Both the position numbers and the translations under genes were made by a program. From assembly GCF_014698235.1 (NCBI RefSeq), contig NZ_JACJSP010000002.1:124001-188000 (forward strand): a stretch of DNA of 64,000 nucleotides, given 5' to 3'. A model generated the notes under the pieces. The model was not told the DNA's origin, did no database searches, and saw nothing but the letters and a program-made list of their open reading frames with translations. The DNA is from Limnothrix sp. FACHB-406. Its GTDB lineage: Bacteria; Cyanobacteriota; Cyanobacteriia; CACIAM-69d. Positions 36,546-45,902 of this stretch are shown here, piece by piece (the stretch's first letter is position 1; every line of letters starts with the position of its first letter).

Positions 36546-36623
36546 GGGTTCTGATTCGGGTCGAAATGCTGAGGGAAAAGGTCAAAACCCTTGCCCCTCA
36601 GCACTCTAGCGCTGGATTGGCGA

Positions 36624-37865
36624 TTAAACAAAATCCTTCGCCTTGGTGGAAAGGGCAGATCCCAAATTGCCCGCCAACACCACCTCGTAGTTGTAGCTGC
36701 TGTTGGCCGACAACGCGCCACCGCCTACCCGTTGGGTCATGGAGGTTTTGTCGGGCCGGCGAGGGGCATAGGTGGAATCGGCCTGAACAATCACAGTCCC
36801 ACCCGAGAACCGCAACCCCTTGACCGTTAAGGAATTGGTCCGATCGTCCGCAACACTGACCGTGCGCCGATCGTTGCGAGCCGTCAGGTAGGTGGCGTTT
36901 TGGATGTTGCCCGTGGCCAGGTCAACCTTGGCCAGAATGCTGACCCGGCTGCCACCGCCACCGCCGGGACTGCCATCCGTGTAGCCGCGCAGCCAACCAC
37001 TGCCCGTGAATCGGCTGTAGCCATTGCCCGGCTGAGTGCCCGTGGAGGTAAAGACGGCGTAGAGGTTGGAACCATCCCAAGCCAAGCCCGTGCCCGTGCC
37101 GTCATCATTGGTGGTTTCGTAGTCCGTGCGTACCCATCGTCTGACCCCGTTATTAAAGCTCACCAGGATCGGATCCTTGTTGGCGGAGGTCACTTGGCGA
37201 TAGCCGATGTAGACGGTGGTGGTGCCGATCGTGACTTTGGGGCCGTTTTTCGCGGCGATTGCGGCTTCCGAGTCGTTGATTCCGAAGGTAACGGCGTTTT
37301 TCACCGAAGATTGCACACCGTTGCGAGGCACATTGACTGATCGGGGCAGATCTGGGGCGATTGCGGCGGCCTCCTCCTGAGGCGCTCCGGTCAGGGGATC
37401 CAGCGGGCGATCGGGGGCATCGGTTCCCGATCGGCGATCAAGACGACCAAAATGATCCAAATCCTGATTGAAATCGCCACCCGTTCCACCGCGCCTCAGG
37501 TTGCGATTTTGTCCCCAGGAATTCAACCAAAAATCATCACTGATCTGACCCAAATTAACCTGATCATTCACTCCAGCATCAACCGAAGAATGTTCAGGCC
37601 AATCAACTCCAGAAAGAAGCTGCTTTGTACTGAGAAATTCGGAAACGTGATCAATGTTTTTAATCTCAGAGTTTTTGATCTCAGAATCTTGGGTCTCGAT
37701 CGCGTGATGGGTGCTGAAACCGCCTCCGGAATTGTGAGCATGGGTGGGCGGAAAGTAGGATGCAACCCAACTGGAACCCATCGTCCAACGTGGCTCAATG
37801 CCTTGGCCCAGAACAGCCGTTGCCGAATTGGCCAAGCTTCCTCCCTCAAAATCAGTAGATGCCAT
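36624..37865 (-). CDS. Protein with shared C-terminal module of the RTX/Calx-beta cluster; RTX part absent
   Basis: 413 residues from ATG 37865, with GGAG 6 nt before. A TTG 48 bp upstream in frame would overlap the previous stop. The N-terminal half (1-190) is polar and low-complexity (for example ETQDSEIKNSEIKNIDH) with no RTX repeats. The C-terminal part (about 195-413) is highly similar to the end of the 774-residue neighbour: DSEAAIAAKNGPK, DPILVSFNNGVRRWVRTDYET, GTGTGLAWDGSNLYAVFTST, SRFTGSGWL, TYAPRRPDKTSMTQ and the ending GSALSTKAKDFV. The module may be a beta-propeller-like unit; no family known to me. Probably secreted like its neighbours. Confidence 0.75.
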   Translation of the reverse strand: MASTDFEGGSLANSATAVLGQGIEPRWTMGSSWVASYFPPTHAHNSGGGFSTHHAIETQDSEIKNSEIKNIDHVSEFLSTKQLLSGVDWPEHSSVDAGVNDQVNLGQISDDFWLNSWGQNRNLRRGGTGGDFNQDLDHFGRLDRRSGTDAPDRPLDPLTGAPQEEAAAIAPDLPRSVNVPRNGVQSSVKNAVTFGINDSEAAIAAKNGPKVTIGTTTVYIGYRQVTSANKDPILVSFNNGVRRWVRTDYETTNDDGTGTGLAWDGSNLYAVFTSTGTQPGNGYSRFTGSGWLRGYTDGSPGGGGGSRVSILAKVDLATGNIQNATYLTARNDRRTVSVADDRTNSLTVKGLRFSGGTVIVQADSTYAPRRPDKTSMTQRVGGGALSANSSYNYEVVLAGNLGSALSTKAKDFV

Positions 37866-37909
37866 CAAGAACTCCAGACGATCGTGAGCGGGCCCTGGCA
37901 TCCTAGGCC

Positions 37910-40234
37910 TCAAATGAAATCTTTGGCCCGCGTGGACAGGGCAGATCCCAAATTGGCTGAGAGTACCACTTCGTAGTTGTAGCCCGTGCTGGCGGGCAGC
38001 GCACCATTGCCAACACTTTGGGTCATGGCTGTTTTGTCGGGACGGCGCGGCGCATAGGCCGAATCCGCTTGCACCAGCACATTGCCGCCCGTGAAACTGA
38101 GACCCCGCACAAACAGGGAGTTGGTGGTGTCGTCACCGAGGGGGGCGGTTCCCTTGTCATTGCGAGCCGTCAGGTAAGTGGCGTTTTGGATGTTGCCCGT
38201 GGTGGGGTCAACCTTGGCCAAAATTCCCACTTTGCCGCCGCCGCCGCCGCTGGGGCTGCCGTCTGTGTAGCCCGTGAGCCAGCCACTGCCCGTGAAGCGA
38301 CTGAGGTTATTCCCCGGTTGGTTGCCGGTGGAGGTGAAGACGGCATAGAGATTGGAGCCATCCCAAGCCAAGCCCGTGCCTGTTCCATCATCAACCGTGG
38401 TTTCGTAGTCGGTGCGTACCCAATTGCGCACGCCGTTGGTGAAGCTGACCAAGATCGGATCTTGATTGAGGGCCGACACCTGTTGATAGCCGATGTAGAT
38501 GTTGGTGTTGCCGAGGGTGATTTTGGGGCCATTTTTAGCGGCGATCGCGGCTTCCGAATCACTGGGGCTGAAGGCAACGGCGCTGGCCACGGAGGATTGC
38601 ACCGGGCCACTGGTGGGTGTTGTGGTCGCGCTGGAGCCGCTGGCGGCGCTGTCGATGATGCTGATAGTGGTGGCGTTGATGCTGCCCAGTTGTCCGCCCG
38701 TGGGATTGCTGAGGTTGAGTTGGAAAGTTTCCGTTGGCTCGGCCAGGCTGTCGTTCAGGATCGGGATCGTGAGGCTGGCGACGCTCTGGCCGGCGGCGAA
38801 GGTGAGCTGGCCGTTGATGGCGCTGTAGTCGAGGCCGGCCAGGGCGGTTCCGTTGCTGGTGGCGTAGGTCACCGACAGGGGTTGGGACAGGTCGCCAGTC
38901 CGTCGTACGGGGATGGCGAGGGAGCCGCCGGTTTCGTTGATGCTGTAGCTGTTGCCATCCAGGGAAACGGTGGGGCCGGTGGGGGTCGTGCTGCTGCCGC
39001 CGCCGCTGCCGTCGCGGATGATGAGGGTGGCGGTGGCTCGATCGAGCTGGGCCCCCACGGGATTCGACAACAGCAGGGCCACGGTTTCATCGGTTTCCGT
39101 GAGGCGATCGTCTGTTAGGGGAATTGAGATGGTTTTGCGGGTTTCGCCGGGAGCAAAGGCGATCGCGCTGTTCACGGGGGTGAAGTCTTGGTTGGGGGTG
39201 GCCGTGCCGCTACCGGTGCTGAAGGTGGCCTGGGCGGCGGTTTGCAGGTTGCCGGAACGCTCAATGGTAATCACGGCGCTGCGATCTTGCTCGTTGCCCA
39301 CAAAGCCGCTGCCCAGGAAGCGCAGGATCGCGGTGTTGGCGTTCAGACTTTCTTGGGAAATCACGTTGCTGGCGCTAAAGCTATTGGGGTTGATGCCCTT
39401 GAGAACGGCCAGATAGCGGCCCGTCGCCCGATCGCGGACGATCGTGTCGCCGCTGTTAACGCCGATGCCGGCCGTGAAGTCCAAATCTTCAAACCGTTGA
39501 CCGCTGGGCACGACCAGCCGATCGGCTCCTTCCTGCAAAAAATCCAAAATCACATCGGCCGAGGCGATCGAGCTGCCACCCGCCACCGCACTGATCAAAA
39601 ACAGATCGGCCCCAGCGCCACCGGCCAGGGTGTCGGCTCCCAAATCCCCCGACAGCAGATCATCACCCAGGTCGCCCAGCAGTTGATCATCACCCGCACC
39701 GCCCCAGAGGGTATCGGCTTCCTTGCCGCCGCGCAGTCGATCGTTGCCCTCATTGCCAAAGATCAAATCGCGGCCACGGTTGCCAGCCAATTGGTCATCG
39801 CCCGCTAGCCCCTGGATTTGATCATCACCACTCCAACCCAACAGCAAGTCGCGACCAGCGCCCCCCGTGAGCGAATCGGCGGACTCGCTGCCAAAGTTGA
39901 AGCGGTTGAACCCGCCGCCCGGTTCGCGCCGTTCCCGAAATCCCGATCGCGCAAAATGTTCCAGACCCGAAGTGAGTTGACCCCGCCCGATCGCCCCTTG
40001 CACATCGGGATTTTGGGCTAAATAGTTTGCTTCGTTGTAAAGCGGCAACACCGCTTGCAAAATTTCATAATCGCCGCTGGGGCTGCGGCCTTCGCTGAAA
40101 CCATGCTGTGAAAAATGCGCAAAGCCCGATCGCAGCAAATTACCGCTCACCGCAAGGTTCACATCGGGATTTCGGGCTAAATAATCCGCTTCACGATAGG
40201 CAAAACTCGCCACCTCAAAACCGGTGAAATCCAT
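37910..40234 (-). CDS. RTX (haemolysin-type Ca-binding) and Calx-beta repeat protein
   Basis: 774 residues, probably exported by a type I system through its repeats, with no classical signal peptide. In order: two copies of a YLARNPDVxxAV...GF.EGR.P module (about 10-95); RTX nonapeptide repeats GGAGRDLL, GLAGDDQL, GNEGNDRL, GGAGDDQL and similar (about 120-205); a post-RTX segment; two Calx-beta domains (about 300-405 and 415-525); and a C-terminal module (about 545-774) shared with the next gene. RTX and Calx-beta bind calcium and are typical of surface or adhesion proteins. It lies upstream of the 413-residue paralogous gene on the same strand. Confidence 0.85.
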   Translation of the reverse strand: MDFTGFEVASFAYREADYLARNPDVNLAVSGNLLRSGFAHFSQHGFSEGRSPSGDYEILQAVLPLYNEANYLAQNPDVQGAIGRGQLTSGLEHFARSGFRERREPGGGFNRFNFGSESADSLTGGAGRDLLLGWSGDDQIQGLAGDDQLAGNRGRDLIFGNEGNDRLRGGKEADTLWGGAGDDQLLGDLGDDLLSGDLGADTLAGGAGADLFLISAVAGGSSIASADVILDFLQEGADRLVVPSGQRFEDLDFTAGIGVNSGDTIVRDRATGRYLAVLKGINPNSFSASNVISQESLNANTAILRFLGSGFVGNEQDRSAVITIERSGNLQTAAQATFSTGSGTATPNQDFTPVNSAIAFAPGETRKTISIPLTDDRLTETDETVALLLSNPVGAQLDRATATLIIRDGSGGGSSTTPTGPTVSLDGNSYSINETGGSLAIPVRRTGDLSQPLSVTYATSNGTALAGLDYSAINGQLTFAAGQSVASLTIPILNDSLAEPTETFQLNLSNPTGGQLGSINATTISIIDSAASGSSATTTPTSGPVQSSVASAVAFSPSDSEAAIAAKNGPKITLGNTNIYIGYQQVSALNQDPILVSFTNGVRNWVRTDYETTVDDGTGTGLAWDGSNLYAVFTSTGNQPGNNLSRFTGSGWLTGYTDGSPSGGGGGKVGILAKVDPTTGNIQNATYLTARNDKGTAPLGDDTTNSLFVRGLSFTGGNVLVQADSAYAPRRPDKTAMTQSVGNGALPASTGYNYEVVLSANLGSALSTRAKDFI

Positions 40235-40809
40235 AGATCGGCTCCGTCTAGCAAAACTGATTCGCAGGGAAGGGTAGGAGCTGTCATCGCATTCACTGAA
40301 TCCCTGATGCCGGTGCGATCGACCGTGGGCCCTGACCGCTGAAACCGGTTTTTCACTAAGGCTCCAGTTCCTGGCCTCCTGCCCTCGGATCAGGACAGGA
40401 TCAGGATTGCGAGGATTTGATGACAGACCCTAACGTTTCTTTTCAAAAGTTTTCCTGAGAAACCGGAATTGCGCTCCGAAGCCAAACTAGGTGAGCCTTT
40501 TGGAAATCAAAAGAACTGCAAAAATGATTCCAAAGAGAATTTATCAAGAATGTCTAGAAAACTAAGATGGCTACTTGCAAATTTCATCATTAATTTCATC
40601 GATCAATAACGAAAATGGGTTGAGATTCTATCGCTTTTTCGAGATGTTTTTGAAGCATCGTTGACCCATTTCTGATCAATCAATTTTCTGATCAATCAAT
40701 TTTTGACCAACCTTAATGGAGCAGGGGCACGCCGATCGACATGCCCGATCGCTCTAGATTCAAATGCGAAATTGACGATGGGCAACCACTCGGCCCACTT
40801 CAACGCTGC
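40235..40809. other. Intergenic region in the RTX cluster
   Basis: 575 bp, AT-rich in its middle. A 16-bp unit CTGATCAATCAATTTT occurs twice in a row (40672-40703). No gene seen; it presumably carries the promoter of the 774-residue gene. Confidence 0.6.
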
Positions 40810-42069
40810 TCAAAGACCATGATCACTGATGGTGAGGGTAGCAGTTGCCAAATCCAGCTCAGCTCCAACGGGATTGGACAGCAGCAGCATCACGGTTTCG
40901 TTGGGTTCCGTGCGCCGATCGTCTGTTAATGGGATGGTGATTGTTTTGCGGGTTTCGTCGGCCCCAAAGGCGATCGAGCCGGTGATGGGAGTGAAGTCTT
41001 GGTTAGGGGTGGCCGTGCCGCCGCTGGTGCTGAAGCTCACGCTCACGTCCGTTGTCGTGTTCACCGATCGCTCTAGGGTAATGGTCGCCTTGCCGTCCAG
41101 CTCAACGCCCAGAAAATTACCCTTGCTGAACCGAATCACGGCCGGAGTTGGAGGCAAGCTGTCTTGGGACACCACATTGCTAGCGTTGAAGCTGCTGGGG
41201 CTGATTCCTTTCAGGATCACCCAGTTTCGGCCCGTCGCCCGATCGCGCACGATCGTATCGCCGCTGTTGTTTCCTGTTCCGGCGATGAAGTCCAAATCTT
41301 CAAACCGTTGACCGCTGGGCAGCACCAACTGATCTGCCTCGCTGGTTCGGAAATCCAAAATCAAATCCGCTTGGTCGATCGCGCCCCCATCCGTCGCCAT
41401 CCCAATCAAAAAGCGATCGGCCCCCAAGCCGCCAGTCATCGTATCCAGACCCAATTCGCCCGCGAGCCAATCGTCTCCCAAATCCCCCAGTAACTGATCG
41501 TTGCCGCTGCCGCCCCACAGGCTATCTGCCCCTTGTCCCCCTTGGATCCAATCATGGCCATCATCGCCCCATAGCTGATCGCGGCCTTGGTTGCCCAGCA
41601 GGCGATCGTCCCCATCCAAGCCGTGTAATTCGTCATCACCACCCCAGCCTTGAATCCAGTCCCGGCCAATGCCCCCAAGAACCAAATCGGCGTTTTCGGT
41701 GGTTAGCTCCACACGATAAAAACCATCATTGGCGCTGCGGCGTTCCCGGGTTCCTGGGGCGATCGGGGGGATTAATTCACCGTTGGATGGGGAGACAGGC
41801 GTGGTGGCCAGAATTGCAGAATTGGCGACTAAATTGTTCGCTGTCGCATTGAGCAAGAAATCTGCTGTTGAAGCCGCTGCTGAAACCGTTTCGGAAACAG
41901 GGTTTTCGCTTCTAGAAACCGGGTTGACGGGGAAATTGTTGGATGCCAAGTGCCAGAAGCTGAATTTTGGGAAACTTGGGTTCGAGGAGCGGCTGATTTC
42001 AAACGTTTGCGCCCCAGAATTTGATTCTCGACAAGCAAAATTTGCCACACCAAACTCGTTAAAGTTCAT
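40810..42069 (-). CDS. Short RTX and single Calx-beta protein, paralogue of the neighbour
   Basis: 419 residues. The first 110 residues are unlike the neighbour's NPDV modules and low-complexity. RTX repeats (GGIGRDWI, GGGGDDEL, GLDGDDRL, GGSGNDQL; about 135-215) are followed by the same post-RTX segment (LVLPSGQRFEDLDF ... DTIVRDRATGR) and one Calx-beta domain. The protein ends at ATLTISDHGL, exactly where the paralogue continues into its second Calx-beta domain. It therefore lacks that domain and the shared C-terminal module, which looks like a truncated or reduced copy. The module missing here is the part that stands alone in the 413-residue gene. Confidence 0.8.
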   Translation of the reverse strand: MNFNEFGVANFACRESNSGAQTFEISRSSNPSFPKFSFWHLASNNFPVNPVSRSENPVSETVSAAASTADFLLNATANNLVANSAILATTPVSPSNGELIPPIAPGTRERRSANDGFYRVELTTENADLVLGGIGRDWIQGWGGDDELHGLDGDDRLLGNQGRDQLWGDDGHDWIQGGQGADSLWGGSGNDQLLGDLGDDWLAGELGLDTMTGGLGADRFLIGMATDGGAIDQADLILDFRTSEADQLVLPSGQRFEDLDFIAGTGNNSGDTIVRDRATGRNWVILKGISPSSFNASNVVSQDSLPPTPAVIRFSKGNFLGVELDGKATITLERSVNTTTDVSVSFSTSGGTATPNQDFTPITGSIAFGADETRKTITIPLTDDRRTEPNETVMLLLSNPVGAELDLATATLTISDHGL

Positions 42070-42515
42070 GGGAAAACTCCGTCAGTCGTGGCTGATTTTT
42101 AGGGAATATAATTTTTTCTTCAGAAATTTAGAATTAAAACCGGATCTAAAAGATAGTTTTGTTTTGTAAAGAAAAAGTGCTAAATCGCACTCATAAAAAC
42201 GCTTTTCAATTAAAGAAGCATATGTTTTGATGAGAATGGATTATGAAAAATAAAATACCTAATCAGAAAAAGTTCCGTGAATTCAATTCAATTCGATCAG
42301 TAACTTAGGTGGCTTTTGAGACCTTGAAGTCAGATCAGATTGTTGGCTTCAATTGGAAAAAATTGAAGTAATGGGCACTTTGGCGAAATACTCCCACCTA
42401 GCATTAACCTCGGGCAAAGTCAGGAGTCAAATTTTTTACCCACGGTGCGTCAAATCGGTTGCTTTGACCTACGGAAGGGGTATTGACAGCCGGATAGACA
42501 AACGCCAAGGAGCGA
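42070..42515. other. Intergenic region
   Basis: 446 bp, AT-rich near the start of the RTX gene (42090-42330), consistent with its promoter. No gene or clear structure seen. Confidence 0.45.
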
Positions 42516-43637
42516 TCAGCCTTTGGGGCGATCGAACCGATCGAGCTGGCAATGAATTGGCTCCTGAAAGCGGGGCACGAGGGTCAGGGCCAAGATTCGA
42601 TCCTGGATGCGCTGTAGCCCTAGTTGCTCGATCGCCCTTTGCCCGATCGCCCCCGGTAGCCCCATCAGCCCCATCTTGAGCAAGATTTGCGCCACCAAGG
42701 GCCATTGCTTCAAGACCCCGCGATGACACTGCAACACTTGCCAGGCAAAGCGGGCGGCGGTTTTGGCGCGGCGCGGCTGGGCGGGGCCGTCCAACGCCTT
42801 AAAGAGCAGATATTTGTAGCGGTTGCCCCAAATGATTGCCCGATGGGGAGTGAGCTGGTTGGGCGATCGGGCGATCGCCGTTTGCAAAATTTGCCGACTG
42901 ACGCGCTCCTGTCGCCACACGTTTTCCGATGAGGAGGTGGGCCGTTGGCGATAGAACACGTGGCATTCGGGCACTTGGGCCGCTGGAAACTGCCAAGCCA
43001 ATCGCAGCCACAAATCCCAATCTTCTGAGGGAACCAAGTCTGGCTGAAAACCGCCCACTTGGTTCAAGGCCGATCGACTCACCAGCACATTAGACCCGCT
43101 GGAAACAAAATCCGTGACCAACAGGGGCCCATAGATCCAACCGCTGAAGGGGCTGGTGACCGGCTGCCCGATCGCCCGGCCCGAATCATCGGTGAGTTGG
43201 GTCCAACTGTAAACCCAACCGGCGGCGGGGTTAGCCGTCAGGGCCGCCAGTTGGGCCCGCAGCTTGTCGGGATGCCAGCGATCGTCCGCATCAATGAACC
43301 CAATCCAGTTCCCCCGCGCCCGATCGATCCCACGATTCCGGGCGATCGCCTGTCCCCCATTGGCAAAGGCATAAACCCGAATTCGGCCATCGGCGGCCGC
43401 CATCGACTCAGCCAAGGCCCGGGAGCGATCGTGGCTGCCGTCGTCAATAATCAACAGTTCCCAATCGGGTTCCGTTTGGGCCAAAATCGAGGCCACCGTA
43501 TCCGCCAGGGTGTCTGCCCCATTGAACACCGGCAGCACGATCGACACCCGCGGCCGGTGGTTGTCCTCGGTGCTGTTGTCCTCGGTGCTGCTGGTTTCTG
43601 TGCTGCTGGTTTCGGGTTCGGTGGCTTCCGTGGCCAT
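42516..43637 (-). CDS. Family 2 glycosyltransferase
   Basis: 373 residues. GT-A fold, GT2: VSIVLPVFNGADTLADTVASILAQTEPDWELLIIDDGS (about 30-67), the NGGQAIARNRGID stretch and the metal-binding DADD motif in GFIDADDRWHPDKL (about 112-125), with the acceptor-region EDWDLWLRLAW (about 205-215). The first 27 residues are a Glu/Thr/Ser/Asp repeat (TETSSTEDNSTEDN) and not part of the fold. It would transfer a sugar to an unknown acceptor, usually in cell-surface polysaccharide synthesis. It lies 14 bp after the MacB-like permease gene, same strand. Confidence 0.92.
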   Translation of the reverse strand: MATEATEPETSSTETSSTEDNSTEDNHRPRVSIVLPVFNGADTLADTVASILAQTEPDWELLIIDDGSHDRSRALAESMAAADGRIRVYAFANGGQAIARNRGIDRARGNWIGFIDADDRWHPDKLRAQLAALTANPAAGWVYSWTQLTDDSGRAIGQPVTSPFSGWIYGPLLVTDFVSSGSNVLVSRSALNQVGGFQPDLVPSEDWDLWLRLAWQFPAAQVPECHVFYRQRPTSSSENVWRQERVSRQILQTAIARSPNQLTPHRAIIWGNRYKYLLFKALDGPAQPRRAKTAARFAWQVLQCHRGVLKQWPLVAQILLKMGLMGLPGAIGQRAIEQLGLQRIQDRILALTLVPRFQEPIHCQLDRFDRPKG

Positions 43638-43651
43638 GATCTAGGTGCTAC

Positions 43652-44869
43652 CTAAGCACTGCGAAGGGCCACGATCGGATCCAGCTTGGCCGCCTGTTGG
43701 GCTGGAATTACGCCAAAAAAGAGACCAATCCCGCCCGAGACACCCACAGCCACCCCGATCGCGGTGCTGGAGGGGGCCGCTTCCAAGTCCGTGGCCGCGC
43801 TCACCAAGGCCAAGCCGCCCACGCCAACGGCCGTGCCGATCGCCCCGCCCAAACTGGCCAAAATCGTCGCTTCAATCACAAACTGCATCAAAATATCCCG
43901 TTGGGAAGCCCCGATCGCCTTGCGCAGCCCAATTTCTTGGGTGCGTTCCGCCACCGACACCAGCATGATGTTTGTGATGCCAATGCCGCCCACCAGCAGG
44001 GAAATACTGGCGATCGCCACCAACATCACCTGCAACGTGCCGGTGATCGCCCCCAGGGTGTTTTGCAAATCCTGCTGGTTACGAACGGTGAAATCATCCT
44101 CGCCCACAATTTTGTGTCGTCGGCGCAGCAGGTTTTCAATCTGGAATTGGGCGGCCCGCATCACCGTTTCATCCCGCGCCGACAGGGAAATATAACTAAC
44201 ACTGGTTCCATAGGGCGATCGACGACCCACCAACCGGTTCGCCATGGTGCGTAGCGGCAAAAACACGGTCATGTCCATATCCATGCCGAAGCTGGATCCT
44301 TTGGGCTGCATCACCCCAATCACCTCTGCCCGCAGGTTGCGAACGCGCACAGACTGCCCGATCGGGTCTTGGCCGTTGAACAATTGCCGCGCCACCTCAG
44401 ACCCCAACACCACCACCCGTTGCACCCGTTGACCATCGAGCTTGGAAATGAACCGGCCCCGATCGACCTGGAAATCTCGCACTTCGGTATAGTCCGGCGT
44501 GGTGCCAATGACGGTGACGCTGGCGTTGCGGCCCCGGTAGCTCACCACCTCGTTCCCGGTCAGCTCCGGAGCCACAGCCACCACGGTGGGCACTTCTGTA
44601 GAAATGGCCTCCGCATCTTCCAGCACCAGGGTTTGTGGGGGCCAAAGGGGCCGGCGATCGGCCTCCGGGCTGCCGGGGCGAATAAACAATGTATTGGGGC
44701 CCAAGGATTGCACCTCGGCGGTCACAAACCGTTGGGCCCCCTCGCCCACCCCGATCGTGGCAATCACCGAAGCATTACCAATCACAATCCCCAGCATGGT
44801 GAGGCTGCTGCGCAATTTGTTGGCGGCCAAGGTGGCGATCGCCATTTTGAGGCTTTCCCAGAGGTTCAT
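43652..44869 (-). CDS. MacB-like ABC transporter permease
   Basis: 405 residues. One N-terminal helix (TMLGIVIGNASVIATIGVG, about 25-43), a large periplasmic MacB-PCD domain (about 50-280) and three C-terminal helices (about 285-310, 335-365, 375-395). These include the FtsX signature region GGIGITNIMLVSVAERTQEIGLRKAIGA. No ATPase or membrane-fusion gene is adjacent, so its partners are encoded elsewhere. Such systems export peptides, lipids or macrolides or transmit force across the envelope. The substrate is unknown. Confidence 0.92.
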   Translation of the reverse strand: MNLWESLKMAIATLAANKLRSSLTMLGIVIGNASVIATIGVGEGAQRFVTAEVQSLGPNTLFIRPGSPEADRRPLWPPQTLVLEDAEAISTEVPTVVAVAPELTGNEVVSYRGRNASVTVIGTTPDYTEVRDFQVDRGRFISKLDGQRVQRVVVLGSEVARQLFNGQDPIGQSVRVRNLRAEVIGVMQPKGSSFGMDMDMTVFLPLRTMANRLVGRRSPYGTSVSYISLSARDETVMRAAQFQIENLLRRRHKIVGEDDFTVRNQQDLQNTLGAITGTLQVMLVAIASISLLVGGIGITNIMLVSVAERTQEIGLRKAIGASQRDILMQFVIEATILASLGGAIGTAVGVGGLALVSAATDLEAAPSSTAIGVAVGVSGGIGLFFGVIPAQQAAKLDPIVALRSA

Positions 44870-45225
44870 CGGTAAGGGCGATCGTCCGGGCGATCAACGA
44901 GGGGACTGGAATTTGCTTTGGACTTTGCTTTCAGAGTTAATCCTAGCGAACTCCCAAAACCCTGCGGCGATCGCTGAGCCTAGTAGCGCGGCTGTTTTAG
45001 CTCGATCGGTCAGGTCAAATGACTGTTGCCGCTACCCGATCGGTAGGCAGCGAAGGTATTAATCTCCTGATCATCACGACTGACTCCGCAACGTTGACCC
45101 ACGTCCTACGAGTTGCGGTCAAAGTTCCGTAAATGAGGGCATATTCCGCAGTGACAGGATAACGTCCGTAGTGTCGGAGTTAGTCCGCTAGACTCTGGGC
45201 TAGGAAATGAAGTATTTCAACTTAA
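44870..45225. other. Intergenic region with spaced TCCG repeats
   Basis: 356 bp between the MacB-like permease gene and an AT-richer gene. See the separate repeat entry. It marks the left edge of a compositional change; the bases to the right are visibly AT-richer. Confidence 0.5.
45126..45190. repeat. Four TCCG-type repeats at 19-20 bp spacing
   Basis: TCCGTAA (45126), TCCGCAGTGAC (45145), TCCGTAGTGTC (45165) and TCCGCTAGAC (45184) are spaced 19, 20 and 19 bp, about two helical turns. Weaker matches lie at 45085 (TCCGCAA) and 45104 (TCCTACG). They end about 35 bp before the start of the zinc-ribbon gene, suiting a protein-binding array. Confidence 0.5.
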
Positions 45226-45708
45226 ATGATGGAAAGATTTCAGGACACAGGAGAGACAGTTCAATCATTTCAAGATCAGGTTCTTGTGCGCTGTCCTCAT
45301 TGTGGTTCATGTGCTGTTGTGCGTTGCACCACTCCTGAAAATTTTCGGTTTTCTCCTCGCAGGTTTTCCTGCAAAGCCTGTGGCTCCTACAAGGATTGGG
45401 CTGAAAGCACAATTTCAAGAACTTGGAAAAATGAGCCACCAGTAGATGACTATTTTCATTACCCTTTATGGTTGCAAGCGCCTTGTTGTGGCCAAACACT
45501 TTGGGCTTACAATTTCGAACATTTAGATTTTATTGAAGTATTTGTCAGCGCAAGATTGCGAGAAAGCCAACGTGACGAAAATGGTCTTTGGTCGAATCGC
45601 AGCTTATTTTCACGCTTGCCGAGATGGATTCAATCAGCTAAAAACCGAGAAGCTATTTTAAAAGTTATCAACAAAATTCGTCAATCAAATGAGGGCGTTT
45701 TTCAGTAG
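45226..45708 (+). CDS. Zinc-ribbon protein of unknown function, probably acquired
   Basis: 160 residues. Cys pairs RCPHCGS (about 22-28) and SCKACGS (about 48-54) form a TFIIB-type zinc ribbon. A third CC pair (APCCGQT, about 80) lies in the middle. The remainder has aromatic segments (LWAYNFEHLDFIEVFVSARLRE) and a basic helical end. Similar proteins are often mis-annotated as PriA helicase, but no helicase motif is present. Two consecutive ATGs start the frame. The base composition is lower in GC than the flanking genes and HIP1 sites are nearly absent, suggesting transfer. Confidence 0.7.
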   Translation: MMERFQDTGETVQSFQDQVLVRCPHCGSCAVVRCTTPENFRFSPRRFSCKACGSYKDWAESTISRTWKNEPPVDDYFHYPLWLQAPCCGQTLWAYNFEHLDFIEVFVSARLRESQRDENGLWSNRSLFSRLPRWIQSAKNREAILKVINKIRQSNEGVFQ

Positions 45709-45902
45709 TACCTCCTAATAAGATGATTGTTCTCAAGTTATTGACGAAGCGGCATGATCTAGGAATTCTAGTGCGGCGGGCTGTCGAAAACTGATTTATA
45801 AGAAACGTGACGAGGATTAAAGTCGCTGACCAGAAACGTTGGGTTTCGCAAAGTCAATGAATAAAAAATATGGCAAACTAAAGCTATCTTTGAGGAAAAT
45901 TC

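Noticed and set aside
38018-39118. 366-codon plus-strand frame antisense to the RTX gene
   Set aside because: Gly/Ala-rich mirror of repetitive RTX/Calx-beta coding sequence.
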